Shown: piece after piece, positions 17,127 through 25,983 of the stretch | Layout of the letters: each line of letters starts with the position of its first letter | Position numbering within the stretch: the first letter of the stretch is position 1 | Source of the DNA: Chloroflexota bacterium | Lineage (GTDB): Bacteria; Chloroflexota; Anaerolineae; Anaerolineales; Villigracilaceae | Direction of reading: 5' to 3' | Assembly: GCA_016235445.1 (NCBI GenBank) | Contig: JACRLB010000007.1 | Coordinates: 124,001 to 188,000, forward strand | Length of the DNA: 64,000 nucleotides | Notes under the pieces: model-generated | The model's database searches: none | What the model was told of the DNA's origin: nothing | What the model saw: only the letters and a program-made list of their open reading frames with translations | Position numbers and translations under genes: made by a program

Positions 17127-20068
17127 TCAACAAACTCGCCTCCCTCCTCAACATCCGCAGTGAAGAAAACAAAACCGCCGCCCTGCTCACTGGCATCATG
17201 CTTCTGAGCGCGGCAGGATACAGCCTCGGCGGCACGGGCATCGAGGCGCTGTATTTCGCACGCTACGGCACAGACCTTCTGCCCTATCTTTACATGGGGC
17301 TGGGCATCCTTTCTTTAATCACAACACTGCTTATCACAGGCCTGCTCGGCAGGGTCAAACGCGAGCGGATGTACACCCTCATCCCTTTGGCCGCAGTACT
17401 ATTTCTCGTGGCCGCATGGGTTCTGCTTTTCAGCGCATCCAAACTTGTTTACCCCGCCTTGTGGCTCGGCAAGGAATCACTCAACACCATCATCAGCATG
17501 ATCGCATGGAATACCGCAGGCGCGGTTTGCGATGCGCGGCAGGCGAAAAGGCTGTTCCCAATTTTCAACGCCGCGCGGATTCTTGGCGCCGTGCTCGGCG
17601 GAATCAGCACCGGCACACTGGTCAACCTGATCGGGACGCAAAACCTTGTGCTCGTGTGGGCCGCCTGCATGGGAGCGGCGTTTGGGATGACGCGAATGCT
17701 GATGGGTGGAAAAAGCAATTTAACAGCAACCAGCCCAAAGCGGCGACCAGATGCGAGGCGCGTCAAACGGCGTTCCCCGGCCTTCATCGAAGAAATAAAA
17801 AAAGGCTGGCGCTACGTACGCGGGTCGGCGCTCATGCGTTGGGCCTCTGCGGCGGCTGTTCTTTTTTCAGTTTTATATTTTTCCATCGCCCTGCCATTTT
17901 CAAGATCCGCCGCCGCGCGATACACCGACGAAAACGAACTCGCCGCCTTCCTCGGTTTATTCAACGGCCTGAGCACAGCCGCCGCTTTCGCTACTTCCAT
18001 ATTTTTTGCAAACCGCCTATATGCCCGCTTCGGAATCATGAATATGATTTTGGTATTCCCGCTCATTTATTTGCTGGGCTTCGGCGCGCTCTCGTTTTCG
18101 AATATTTTTTCCGTCATCGTGGTATTTCGATTCGCGCAAACGCTCTGGCTTTCAGGCATCGCAGACGCGGCCTGGCAAACCATGTTCAGCGCGGTGCCGC
18201 CCGAAAAGCGCGATCAGGTGAATGCATTTCTCAACGGCGTGCCCGAACAGGCGGGCGTATTTCTGGCGGGCGGCATTCTGATCATCGGCGAGCAAAACTT
18301 CACCACGCAACAACTTTACCTGGTTGGGCTGGCCGCCGCGGCAATCACCAGTTTCATCATCCTGCGCGCATCATCTGCCTATCGCGGCGCGCTGGTCAGT
18401 TCACTGCGCGAAGGCCGCCCAACCATTTTCACCGGGCGCGCAAGCCCATACGATTCAACCTCCCACACTGTGGCGTTGGAAAACACAACCAACCCCGACC
18501 CATCGATACGGCGCGTTGCCGTGGAAATGCTGGGAGAAATGAACACCCCTGAAACTCTCGTCCGCTCTTTGCAGGATGAAGATTTGAATGTGCGCCTTGC
18601 CGCCCTAAGAGGATTGACTCATCACACACCTGCCATGCTCGAAGTTTCCACGCTTCTTGACGACCCCGAACCTGCCTCCCGCCAACAAGCCATTCTCACG
18701 CTGAGACATTTATCCCCCTACCCGCGCGGCCTGGGCATTTTGCTCGAACCCAAATTACAGGATGAAAACGCGCATGTCCAAATTGAAGCCGCACTGGGGT
18801 TGTTGAAAATCCACGAACATGAATATGCCCGCGAATTAATTCGCCGCACCTGTGTGGATGGCGCCCTTGCCGAGCGCGTTCATGCGTTGAATGCCATGTC
18901 TGAACTGGGCGACATGCCAGCCTACTCACTGATCGCGGAGCAACTGGACGATAAAGCCGCATCCATTCGCCGCGCCGCCGCGCTTGCCCTGGCATCCTGC
19001 GGAGAGGATGCAATCCCAACCCTGATCGGTTCTCTCAACGATGAAGATTCATCTGCCCGCGAAGGCATTGCGCTTGCGCTCGCACAGATTGGCAAAAAGT
19101 CAACCCGCCATGTAATTCAAGCAATGAACAACCCTGCATACTCCGAAGGCGCATTGACCGCTCTCGAGCATTTGCCCATTCATGGGCGCGAGGGTGAAGT
19201 TAAATCCTTTGCCGCCAAAAAGATCGAATCAGCCCTGCGCTATCATCGCCTTGGCAGTGACTTGATCGGAGAGAGCGGAGAGCGTATTGCCCTGCTGAGG
19301 GCATTCATTTTTCACCAATCCCACAAATTCGGTTTGCAAGCCCTGCGGGCATTGGGTCTGTTGCACGACCGCGAGAGCATACATGTGGCAATCGAGAACC
19401 TGCAAAGCAAATCACCCACGCAAAAAGCCAACGCGCTCGAAACACTCGAAGCAGTGCGCGACTGGCGCTTAATCAAGCCGCTTCTTCAAGTATGGGAATC
19501 CCCTGACCAGCAGTATCCCCATACTGGTTACACGCAAGAAATTGTTGCCCAACTTCTTCAAGACCCCGATGAATGGATGCGCGGGTGCGCCCATTTTGTA
19601 TTGGAAGGTAAACCTATGAATACACACGCATCACTTTCAACGATGGAGCGGGTTTTATTGCTGAGAAAAGTGCCGCTCTTTGGCGACCTCTCCCCTTCAG
19701 ATTTGCAACACATGGCGGCGCTGGTCAGCGAACATCATGTCGAAAAAGATGGGGTTATCTTTGAACAGGGCGAATCAGGCGAAGAAATGTTCGTGATCGT
19801 GCATGGCGAAGTGAAAGTAATGATGCAAAACTCGGAAGAACATGAAAGAGAAGTGGCAAGGCGCGGAGCGGGCGATGTAGTTGGCGAGATGTCCATTATC
19901 AGCGGTGAGCCTCGCATCGCTTCCCTGATTGCCGTGGAGGATTCTCACTTCCTTTGTTTCGATAAAAAATCATTCGAGGGACTTCTTCGTGAACGGCCAG
20001 AAGTGAGCCTTGCGATCATGCGGGTTTTGTGCGCGCGCCTGGAAGAAGCCACAAAGCAACAGCCATGA
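17123..20068 (+). CDS. Npt/MFS-like transporter fused to HEAT repeats and a cyclic-nucleotide-binding domain
   Basis: The 981-residue protein starts at GTG 17123, overlapping the previous stop as GTGA. Residues about 10-415 form some twelve membrane helices resembling the ATP:ADP antiporter/MFS group (GYSLGGTGIEALYFARYG, EEIKKGWRYVRGSALMRW, SAVPPEKRDQVNAFLNGV). Residues about 450-800 are HEAT/PBS-lyase-like repeats (NPDPSIRRVAVEMLGEM, DEDLNVRLAALRGL). The C-terminal 140 residues are a cNMP-binding domain with the phosphate cassette GEMSIISGEPRIASL, keeping the key Glu and Arg. Together with the cyclase-like gene it suggests a cyclic-nucleotide-gated membrane protein. Transported substrate is unknown. 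Confidence 0.87.
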   Translation: MINKLASLLNIRSEENKTAALLTGIMLLSAAGYSLGGTGIEALYFARYGTDLLPYLYMGLGILSLITTLLITGLLGRVKRERMYTLIPLAAVLFLVAAWVLLFSASKLVYPALWLGKESLNTIISMIAWNTAGAVCDARQAKRLFPIFNAARILGAVLGGISTGTLVNLIGTQNLVLVWAACMGAAFGMTRMLMGGKSNLTATSPKRRPDARRVKRRSPAFIEEIKKGWRYVRGSALMRWASAAAVLFSVLYFSIALPFSRSAAARYTDENELAAFLGLFNGLSTAAAFATSIFFANRLYARFGIMNMILVFPLIYLLGFGALSFSNIFSVIVVFRFAQTLWLSGIADAAWQTMFSAVPPEKRDQVNAFLNGVPEQAGVFLAGGILIIGEQNFTTQQLYLVGLAAAAITSFIILRASSAYRGALVSSLREGRPTIFTGRASPYDSTSHTVALENTTNPDPSIRRVAVEMLGEMNTPETLVRSLQDEDLNVRLAALRGLTHHTPAMLEVSTLLDDPEPASRQQAILTLRHLSPYPRGLGILLEPKLQDENAHVQIEAALGLLKIHEHEYARELIRRTCVDGALAERVHALNAMSELGDMPAYSLIAEQLDDKAASIRRAAALALASCGEDAIPTLIGSLNDEDSSAREGIALALAQIGKKSTRHVIQAMNNPAYSEGALTALEHLPIHGREGEVKSFAAKKIESALRYHRLGSDLIGESGERIALLRAFIFHQSHKFGLQALRALGLLHDRESIHVAIENLQSKSPTQKANALETLEAVRDWRLIKPLLQVWESPDQQYPHTGYTQEIVAQLLQDPDEWMRGCAHFVLEGKPMNTHASLSTMERVLLLRKVPLFGDLSPSDLQHMAALVSEHHVEKDGVIFEQGESGEEMFVIVHGEVKVMMQNSEEHEREVARRGAGDVVGEMSIISGEPRIASLIAVEDSHFLCFDKKSFEGLLRERPEVSLAIMRVLCARLEEATKQQP

Positions 20069-20137
20069 TAACTACTCATGAATGGCAATCAGGCCAAGGC
20101 GAAGTCTGAAGCGGGTTTGTCATCCAGCCTTAAAAAG

Positions 20138-20172
20138 TTGCAAGTTTGTTGCAAATGAATATCGGGTAAAAT
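20138..20172 (+). promoter_or_regulatory. two TTGCAA sites one helical turn apart plus a -10-like box
   Basis: TTGCAA occurs at 20138-20143 and 20149-20154, each self-complementary and 11 bp apart, with TAAAAT at 20167-20172 and AGGAGG at 20203. This may be the promoter/operator of the four-gene cassette that starts at 20218; it shows the cassette need not depend on the upstream promoter. Confidence 0.4.
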
Positions 20173-20217
20173 CATCCAATCAAGTCCTAATTTATTGAAC
20201 GCAGGAGGTAAGGCCGT

Positions 20218-21630
20218 ATGTTTGCTACAAAGAACCTTTACCAGAACGATGAAGCATGGAAGTCTACTGCGCTTGGGCACTCGAAGGAAACCATTGGCGG
20301 CTGGGGATGTTTGCTCACATCTGTGACCATGATGCTGAATGGGATTGGCTATAACGAAACCCCCGTAACCGTCAACGACAAAATGAAAAATGCCGGCGGT
20401 TTTCAGGGGGCGTTTTTTATCCCCAGTGTCCTGCCATACATCTGGCCGAATTGCGCCTACCGCGATATGCAGCCATGCGAGACCTCGCCCGCGCCGATTT
20501 CGTTGATCGACTCGGCTGTGGCGCAAGGCAAACCCGTCATCCTGCAAGTGGACTGGAACAAGCAGGCGGGCATCCAAACCCATTTTGTTTTGGTAAAAGA
20601 AAAAAAGGGTGACGATTATTCGCTTTACGATCCATACAAATACGGCGGCGATGCTCCAGGCAAAGATGTTTTGCTGACAACACGCTATAAATATAACGGC
20701 GCGAAAATCGCATCCGAGATCAGCGCCGTTTTATGGTTTGATTCGATCAGCGCCACCCCACCCGAACCTCCCAAAGTGACAAAGGTGGCAGTGCCTGCTG
20801 AAAAATTTATTTTGTATGCCGCCGAAGATGATCTTTCCCTGCGCGCCGAACCCTCTGTGAACGGCTACTTGTGGAAACGCATGGCGGCAGGCACGGAACT
20901 GATCTGCCTCGAGTCGAAGACACAAGCCAGGTCGAAGATCGGCGTGCAAGGCCAGTGGATTCAAGTACAAGACCCCGCGGGCGATCAGGGCTATGTGGCC
21001 GCGTGGTATGTCTCTGAGCAAAAAGGCAAGCCCGCTTCTTCCTCCCCCGTGCCTGTTCCTTCCCCTTCGACAGCTCCCGCCCCGAAACCGGGTGGCAGTC
21101 CTGCTTCCCCTGCGCCATCCCCTGCCGCGGCTCCCGTTCCGCCTGGCGCGCTGGCATTTTACCCAACCGAAGAATTATCCCTCCGCAGTAAACCTGTGAT
21201 TTCAGCCGAAACATTGATCCGCCGCGTACCCACCACAGAACAACTCATCAGCCTCGAGCCTGCCAACCAAACGATCCCGAAGATTGGCATCCAAAATCAG
21301 TGGCTCAAAGTGCGGGACGGCAATAAAAAGGAAGGCTATGTTGCGGCCTGGTATCTCAAATACGCCGGCGGCTCCACCGCGCAATCAGCAAGCACATCTG
21401 CGCCAGCTTCGGGCGGCATTGTCAAAGTGCGGACGACCGCAGAGGCCGTCTCTCTGCGCAATCAGCCTGTCGTCAGTGACGCGAGCCTGATCAAACGTGT
21501 GCCAGTCGGCTATGAATTTACCGTCACAGAAACAGGCGGCGAAGCAAAGATCGGCGCGAACAATCAATGGCTTAAGGTCAAAGACGCCACACACGAGGGG
21601 TACGTTGCCGCATGGTTTGTTGCGCGGTAA
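20218..21630 (+). CDS. cytosolic C39-like cysteine protease with three SH3b domains
   Basis: The 470-residue protein has no signal peptide or membrane helix. Residues 5-185 are C39-peptidase-like: the nucleophile region GGWGCLLTSVTMML (C31), then THFVLV (H122) and YDPYKYG (D138) make a plausible Cys-His-Asp triad. Three SH3b repeats follow, each starting with a SLR motif and ending GYVAAWYV or GYVAAWFV (residues about 200-268, 305-380, 395-470). Pro/Ala/Ser linkers separate the first two. The ATG follows AGGAGG. The TIR-WD40 gene begins 15 bases after the stop, so they are probably one operon. SH3b proteins are usually secreted; the lack of an export signal is notable. Confidence 0.85.
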   Translation: MFATKNLYQNDEAWKSTALGHSKETIGGWGCLLTSVTMMLNGIGYNETPVTVNDKMKNAGGFQGAFFIPSVLPYIWPNCAYRDMQPCETSPAPISLIDSAVAQGKPVILQVDWNKQAGIQTHFVLVKEKKGDDYSLYDPYKYGGDAPGKDVLLTTRYKYNGAKIASEISAVLWFDSISATPPEPPKVTKVAVPAEKFILYAAEDDLSLRAEPSVNGYLWKRMAAGTELICLESKTQARSKIGVQGQWIQVQDPAGDQGYVAAWYVSEQKGKPASSSPVPVPSPSTAPAPKPGGSPASPAPSPAAAPVPPGALAFYPTEELSLRSKPVISAETLIRRVPTTEQLISLEPANQTIPKIGIQNQWLKVRDGNKKEGYVAAWYLKYAGGSTAQSASTSAPASGGIVKVRTTAEAVSLRNQPVVSDASLIKRVPVGYEFTVTETGGEAKIGANNQWLKVKDATHEGYVAAWFVAR

Positions 21631-21645
21631 AAATAAAGAGCAGGC

Positions 21646-24600
21646 ATGGCTGAATCAAACACTGCGCGCAAAACAAAAATATTCATCTCTTATTCACGCA
21701 AGGATAAGGCATTCGTCCGCAAATTGAACGATGCCATCGATGCCGCCGGCATCGACGCCTGGGTGGATTGGGAAGGCATCCCCCTCAGCTCAGACTGGAT
21801 GTCGGAGATTCAAGGCGCCATCGAGAGCGGAGACGCGTTTGTGTTTGTCATCAGCCCTGATTCGCTGAAATCCCAAATCTGCCAGAACGAACTGGAATTG
21901 GGGATTAAGAACAACAAAAAGATCATTCCCGTTCTGTATCGCGACCCTGAAAAAAGACAAAAGATGCACCCCAAACTGGCTTCCACCAATTGGGTGTATC
22001 TGCGCTCCCGCAAGGATGATTTCAGGGCAACCATTCCAAAGTTAGTGGATGCGATTCAAACCGACCTGGGCTGGGTACAGCAACACACCCGCCTGCTCGA
22101 ACGCGGCACAGAATGGGAGCGAAAGAACAAGAGTAAAAGCTACCTCCTGCAGGGCGAAGACCTGGAGAACGGCGAAAAGTGGATGACCGAATCCACCGAG
22201 CAAACAGGCCGCGAGGTTGTCCCCGTTCAAGCCGAATACATCAGTTCCAGCCGAAAAAATGCGGTTCAACGGCAGAGAAATCTCACCATCGGCATCGGCC
22301 TGGTTATGATCTTGAGCATCTTCCTTGGGATTTTTGCATTGCTTCAATGGAATTCGGCTGAAGAAAATGCAAACCTCGCCCGTAGAAGCGCAGAAGCCGC
22401 CGCGGCCAGTGAAAAAGTTGCGCTCACCCAGCAGGCAATTGCCGAGGAAAAACAGGAACTGGCGCTTAAAAATGAAAACGAAGCAAAAGCCCAACGCAGT
22501 GCGGCGCAAGCCGGGGCGTACAGAGAACGGCCCGGGCAATTAAACACCAGCACATTACTGGCGCTCGAATCATTAAGCCGCCAGCCTTCCACCGAGGCGG
22601 AAGATGTACTGCGTCACAACCTGAGCATCATGCCAATCCCTGCGGCGCAGGTGAAACACAATGGACGGATATGGAATCTCCACATCAGCGAGGACGGGCA
22701 ATACATCGTCTCTTCCAGCGCGGATCATACCGCCTGTGTGTGGACATGGCAGGGAGAGCGCGTCCTTTGCGTACAGCACGAAAGTGACGTGACCGACGCC
22801 ATGCTAACCAACGACAACAGCCTTCTCGTCACCGCCAGCCTGGATGGTTCTGTGCGGCTTTGGGATTTCAAGAACGGCTCCCCGCTGGAAGCATTCAACT
22901 ACGAGGCAAATGTTCTGGATATTGACCTCAGCCCCAATGGAAGCCTGCTCGCCGCCGGGCGCAAGGATGGATTCGTCTCCATTGTCAACATCGACATTCG
23001 ACAAAATGTCTACAACTACAACTTTTCAAAAGGCCCTGTGAGTATCGTCCAATTTCACCCCGGCGGAGAATGGCTGGGCGTTGGCACAAAAACGGGCGGG
23101 GTTCGCATCTGGAAGGCAATGACCAGCCTTGTAGAAGCCGGCCCCATCCACGAAGCAGAAATATTCAACCTGGCCTTCAGCCCGGATGGAAAACTCCTCG
23201 CCTCCGCAAGCGAAGACAGTTCCGCACGCATCGCGCGCGCAGAGACCGGACGAGAGACTCTTGCCATCCAACATCCGGACTGGGTGGAGGATGTTGCCTT
23301 CAGCCCGGACAGTTCCTGGTTCGTCACCGTTTCAGACGACAAAATCGTCCGCGTGCTGGATTCGGAAAGCGGGCGTGAAAAACTACGCATGTCCCATGGC
23401 AGTTTTGTCCAACGCGTGGAAGTCAGCCCAAACGGGGAATGGATTCTCAGCACAGGCTACGATCTAACCGCCAGACTCTGGGATTCCCAAACGGGCGCGT
23501 TAATGTTCGAAGCATCCATAGATGGAGTTGGCTCCGCCCTGACGTTCAGCCAGGATGGAAGCCAGATCATCATTGGCGACCGCAATGGCAATATCACCAT
23601 TTGGGACGTTTCCTTATTGAAGGCAAGAGTTGGCTACATCGGCTTTACGGAATTCGTGAACAAGGCAAAGTTCGACCCTGCCGGCCAGTGGATGCTGATC
23701 AATACCGACGACAAAAATCTTTGGCAAATTCCCACAGACCAGCTCACCACCATCCACGACGGCACGTTGGGGACGAACGTGCTTACTTTCGATGAGCTTA
23801 CCGCGCAATTAAAGGTCAGCCCGGATTCAAAATGGATCGCCATCTCAGTCAACTCAGAGGTCTCCAACTCCAGGGCGGTTTTGTACAACCTGGAAACAAA
23901 GGTTTTACATTCCCTGCCCCACAGTTCAGACATCAGCGGACTGGCCATCAGCCCAGAAGGCAAATTCCTCGCGACAACCAACGAAGGCAATACCAGCGTC
24001 TTCATTTGGGAGATCGAATCGGGTCAGCAGATAAATGAACTTCAATTTACGGATGTGGCCTTCACTTCCGCGTACAGCCCCAAAGACCCAATTTTAGCAA
24101 TCGGCTTTGCAAACAAAACCGTTCTGTGGGACACAACTTCCAACACCGAAATTGCCACGCTCGATCAGGTCGGCGATATCAGGTCGCTTACATTCAATCT
24201 TGAAGGGAACTGGCTGGCCACCACAAGTTCCGATGGCAGTATCTTTGTTTGGGATATGAACAAAAAGGATTATTCCCAGCCCGCCTACCAATTCTTGCAG
24301 GACGGAAGAATCACCTCACTGGACTTTAATTCCAAAATGGGCTGGCTCGCCTCCGCCGGCGCGGACGGCTACGTCTACCTCTGGGATCTTAACACTGGCG
24401 AAGAAATCGTCCGCATCCCGCATGGAGATTTTGTTTCAGGAATCAACTTTTCACCGGATGGCCGCCTGCTTTCCTCCGTCTCCCGAAAAAGCCTGCAAAT
24501 CTGGGATGTCAACCTGCTCGTTCCAATTTCAAAAGACCAACTCGCAGAAGCGGCCTGTTCGCGCCTCGTCAGAAATTTAACACCAAGCCAGTGGAGCTTC

Positions 24601-24654
24601 TTCTTCCAGGAAGAGGAATACCGCCCGCTTTGCCCCAACCTACCCCAGCAGTAA
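21646..24654 (+). CDS. TIR domain - transmembrane - WD40 propeller protein
   Basis: This is a 1002-residue protein. Residues 8-140 are a TIR domain: KIFISYSRKDKAFVRKL, AWVDWEGIP, FVFVISPDSLKSQICQNELE with a candidate catalytic Glu (E82), and KKIIPVLYRD. A membrane helix lies at about 213-234 (ITIGIGLVMILSIFLGIFAL), followed by a coiled coil (235-290) and the segment LNTSTLLALESLSRQPSTEAE. About twelve to fourteen WD40 repeats fill 320-960, enough for two beta propellers. The end motif RLVRNLTPSQWSFFF...YRPLCPNLP is shared with many bacterial WD40 signalling proteins. There is no P-loop NTPase, unlike STAND relatives. It likely senses a ligand or partner via WD40 and acts through TIR NADase or scaffold activity. 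Confidence 0.92.
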   Translation: MAESNTARKTKIFISYSRKDKAFVRKLNDAIDAAGIDAWVDWEGIPLSSDWMSEIQGAIESGDAFVFVISPDSLKSQICQNELELGIKNNKKIIPVLYRDPEKRQKMHPKLASTNWVYLRSRKDDFRATIPKLVDAIQTDLGWVQQHTRLLERGTEWERKNKSKSYLLQGEDLENGEKWMTESTEQTGREVVPVQAEYISSSRKNAVQRQRNLTIGIGLVMILSIFLGIFALLQWNSAEENANLARRSAEAAAASEKVALTQQAIAEEKQELALKNENEAKAQRSAAQAGAYRERPGQLNTSTLLALESLSRQPSTEAEDVLRHNLSIMPIPAAQVKHNGRIWNLHISEDGQYIVSSSADHTACVWTWQGERVLCVQHESDVTDAMLTNDNSLLVTASLDGSVRLWDFKNGSPLEAFNYEANVLDIDLSPNGSLLAAGRKDGFVSIVNIDIRQNVYNYNFSKGPVSIVQFHPGGEWLGVGTKTGGVRIWKAMTSLVEAGPIHEAEIFNLAFSPDGKLLASASEDSSARIARAETGRETLAIQHPDWVEDVAFSPDSSWFVTVSDDKIVRVLDSESGREKLRMSHGSFVQRVEVSPNGEWILSTGYDLTARLWDSQTGALMFEASIDGVGSALTFSQDGSQIIIGDRNGNITIWDVSLLKARVGYIGFTEFVNKAKFDPAGQWMLINTDDKNLWQIPTDQLTTIHDGTLGTNVLTFDELTAQLKVSPDSKWIAISVNSEVSNSRAVLYNLETKVLHSLPHSSDISGLAISPEGKFLATTNEGNTSVFIWEIESGQQINELQFTDVAFTSAYSPKDPILAIGFANKTVLWDTTSNTEIATLDQVGDIRSLTFNLEGNWLATTSSDGSIFVWDMNKKDYSQPAYQFLQDGRITSLDFNSKMGWLASAGADGYVYLWDLNTGEEIVRIPHGDFVSGINFSPDGRLLSSVSRKSLQIWDVNLLVPISKDQLAEAACSRLVRNLTPSQWSFFFQEEEYRPLCPNLPQQ

Positions 24655-24667
24655 AAGAGGAACCTTT

Positions 24668-25966
24668 ATGGAAACACAACCTCAACAACCCACGCCCATC
24701 CTTGAAATCGCATGGACGCGCTACGCGCAAATGGATACCTACGCAAAAAAGAGAACCAAAGCCCATTTGCGCTCCCGCCGCTGGATCGCCGCGCTCAGTG
24801 TGCTGGCAACGCTCCTCGCCATTCTCACCACAGTCTTCCCCGTGGAGTTATTTTCACTGCTGGGGGTTGTACTTAAATTCCTTTTGATCCTCACACCCAT
24901 CCTCGCATCTGCATTGGCCGCTTATGGCAGTAAATTTCTATCGAGCGGCGATTGGCTGATCGCGCGCGCCGGGGCGGAAGAAATTCTCAAGGAAATATAC
25001 AACTATCGCACCGTCCTGAAAAACGCACCCACACGCAACGCCTGGCTGGAGAAACGCCTCGCGGAAATTCAACGCTCGGTCTTTCGCGGCATGAACGGCG
25101 AATTGACCATGCCGCCATACGCAGGGCCATTACCCCCCAATTACTCACCGGATAATCCATACAGCGACCCCGGCTTCGACGACCTGGCCGGCGACGAATA
25201 TTTCAAATACAGGCTGGAGTCTCAACTTGGCTGGCACGTAGAAAGGGTAAATAAAAGACAGGCTGAACGCACCCGCCTGCAAGCCTTTATCATTCTCTCC
25301 GGCGTTTTCGGCGCCATGTTCGCTGTGTTCCTCCCATTATGGACAGCCCTGGCCGCCTCCTTAACCGCAGTATTCATCGGCTGGCAGGAATTGCGCAATC
25401 TTGATTCCATCGTCCGAAACTACAGCAAAGTCATCGTCGAATTGAGCATCCTCTTCGACCACTGGAAAAACCTCGGCGGCAGGGAAAAAAACTCCACCGA
25501 GTTTTTCAAGATCGTACGCTCCACCGAAGATATTCTCTGGAGCCAGAACGTCGAATACATCAAAGCCATGCAGGAAGCCCTCAAAGAATCCGACCTGGAA
25601 GAAGAAGCCAACCTCATCAACCGCGTCATCAAAGAAGCCCGCGAATCAGACCGCAGGCTCAAACAATCCATGGAAGACGCAGTCGTCGAATTCACCAGCG
25701 AAAAACTTGGCGAAGCAGAGGAAACCCTCAGCGAAGCCTTTGAAACCGCGCTGAACACCCTCGCAGAAGAAGCCTCTTCGGATATCGTGAAGGCCGAACT
25801 CGAAGCCATGCAAAAAGGCATTCAAGAGCGAATCGCCGGGCTTAAATCCACACTCGAAGGGCTGGCCGAAGAATTCTCAGGCGTGGATATTGGCCGCAAC
25901 ACCCCGCCCGCCGTATTGAACAACCTGCTATCCCGTTACCCCAAATCTCAGGAAACCAAGGGATAA
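24668..25966 (+). CDS. tandem SLATT/DUF4231-like 2TM membrane protein
   Basis: The 432-residue protein holds two helical-hairpin modules. Module one is residues 14-118: charged helix RYAQMDTYAKKRTKAHLRSR, membrane helices about 39-57 and 64-86, then a conserved amphipathic helix ARAGAEEILKEIYNYRTVLK. Module two is residues 178-275, with membrane helices about 204-222 and 224-241 and a following helix NYSKVIVELSILFDHWKN. This is the SLATT/DUF4231 pattern, predicted in the literature to form membrane pores as the effector of nucleotide-sensing conflict systems. A long acidic coiled coil follows (280-415). RBS AAGAGGAA precedes the ATG; the gap to the TIR gene is 13 bases. Confidence 0.8.
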   Translation: METQPQQPTPILEIAWTRYAQMDTYAKKRTKAHLRSRRWIAALSVLATLLAILTTVFPVELFSLLGVVLKFLLILTPILASALAAYGSKFLSSGDWLIARAGAEEILKEIYNYRTVLKNAPTRNAWLEKRLAEIQRSVFRGMNGELTMPPYAGPLPPNYSPDNPYSDPGFDDLAGDEYFKYRLESQLGWHVERVNKRQAERTRLQAFIILSGVFGAMFAVFLPLWTALAASLTAVFIGWQELRNLDSIVRNYSKVIVELSILFDHWKNLGGREKNSTEFFKIVRSTEDILWSQNVEYIKAMQEALKESDLEEEANLINRVIKEARESDRRLKQSMEDAVVEFTSEKLGEAEETLSEAFETALNTLAEEASSDIVKAELEAMQKGIQERIAGLKSTLEGLAEEFSGVDIGRNTPPAVLNNLLSRYPKSQETKG

Positions 25967-25983
25967 CCCAAAGGATATTAATC

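Noticed and set aside
21646-24654. STAND NTPase with WD40 repeats
   Set aside because: No Walker A or B motif is present between the TIR domain and the propeller.
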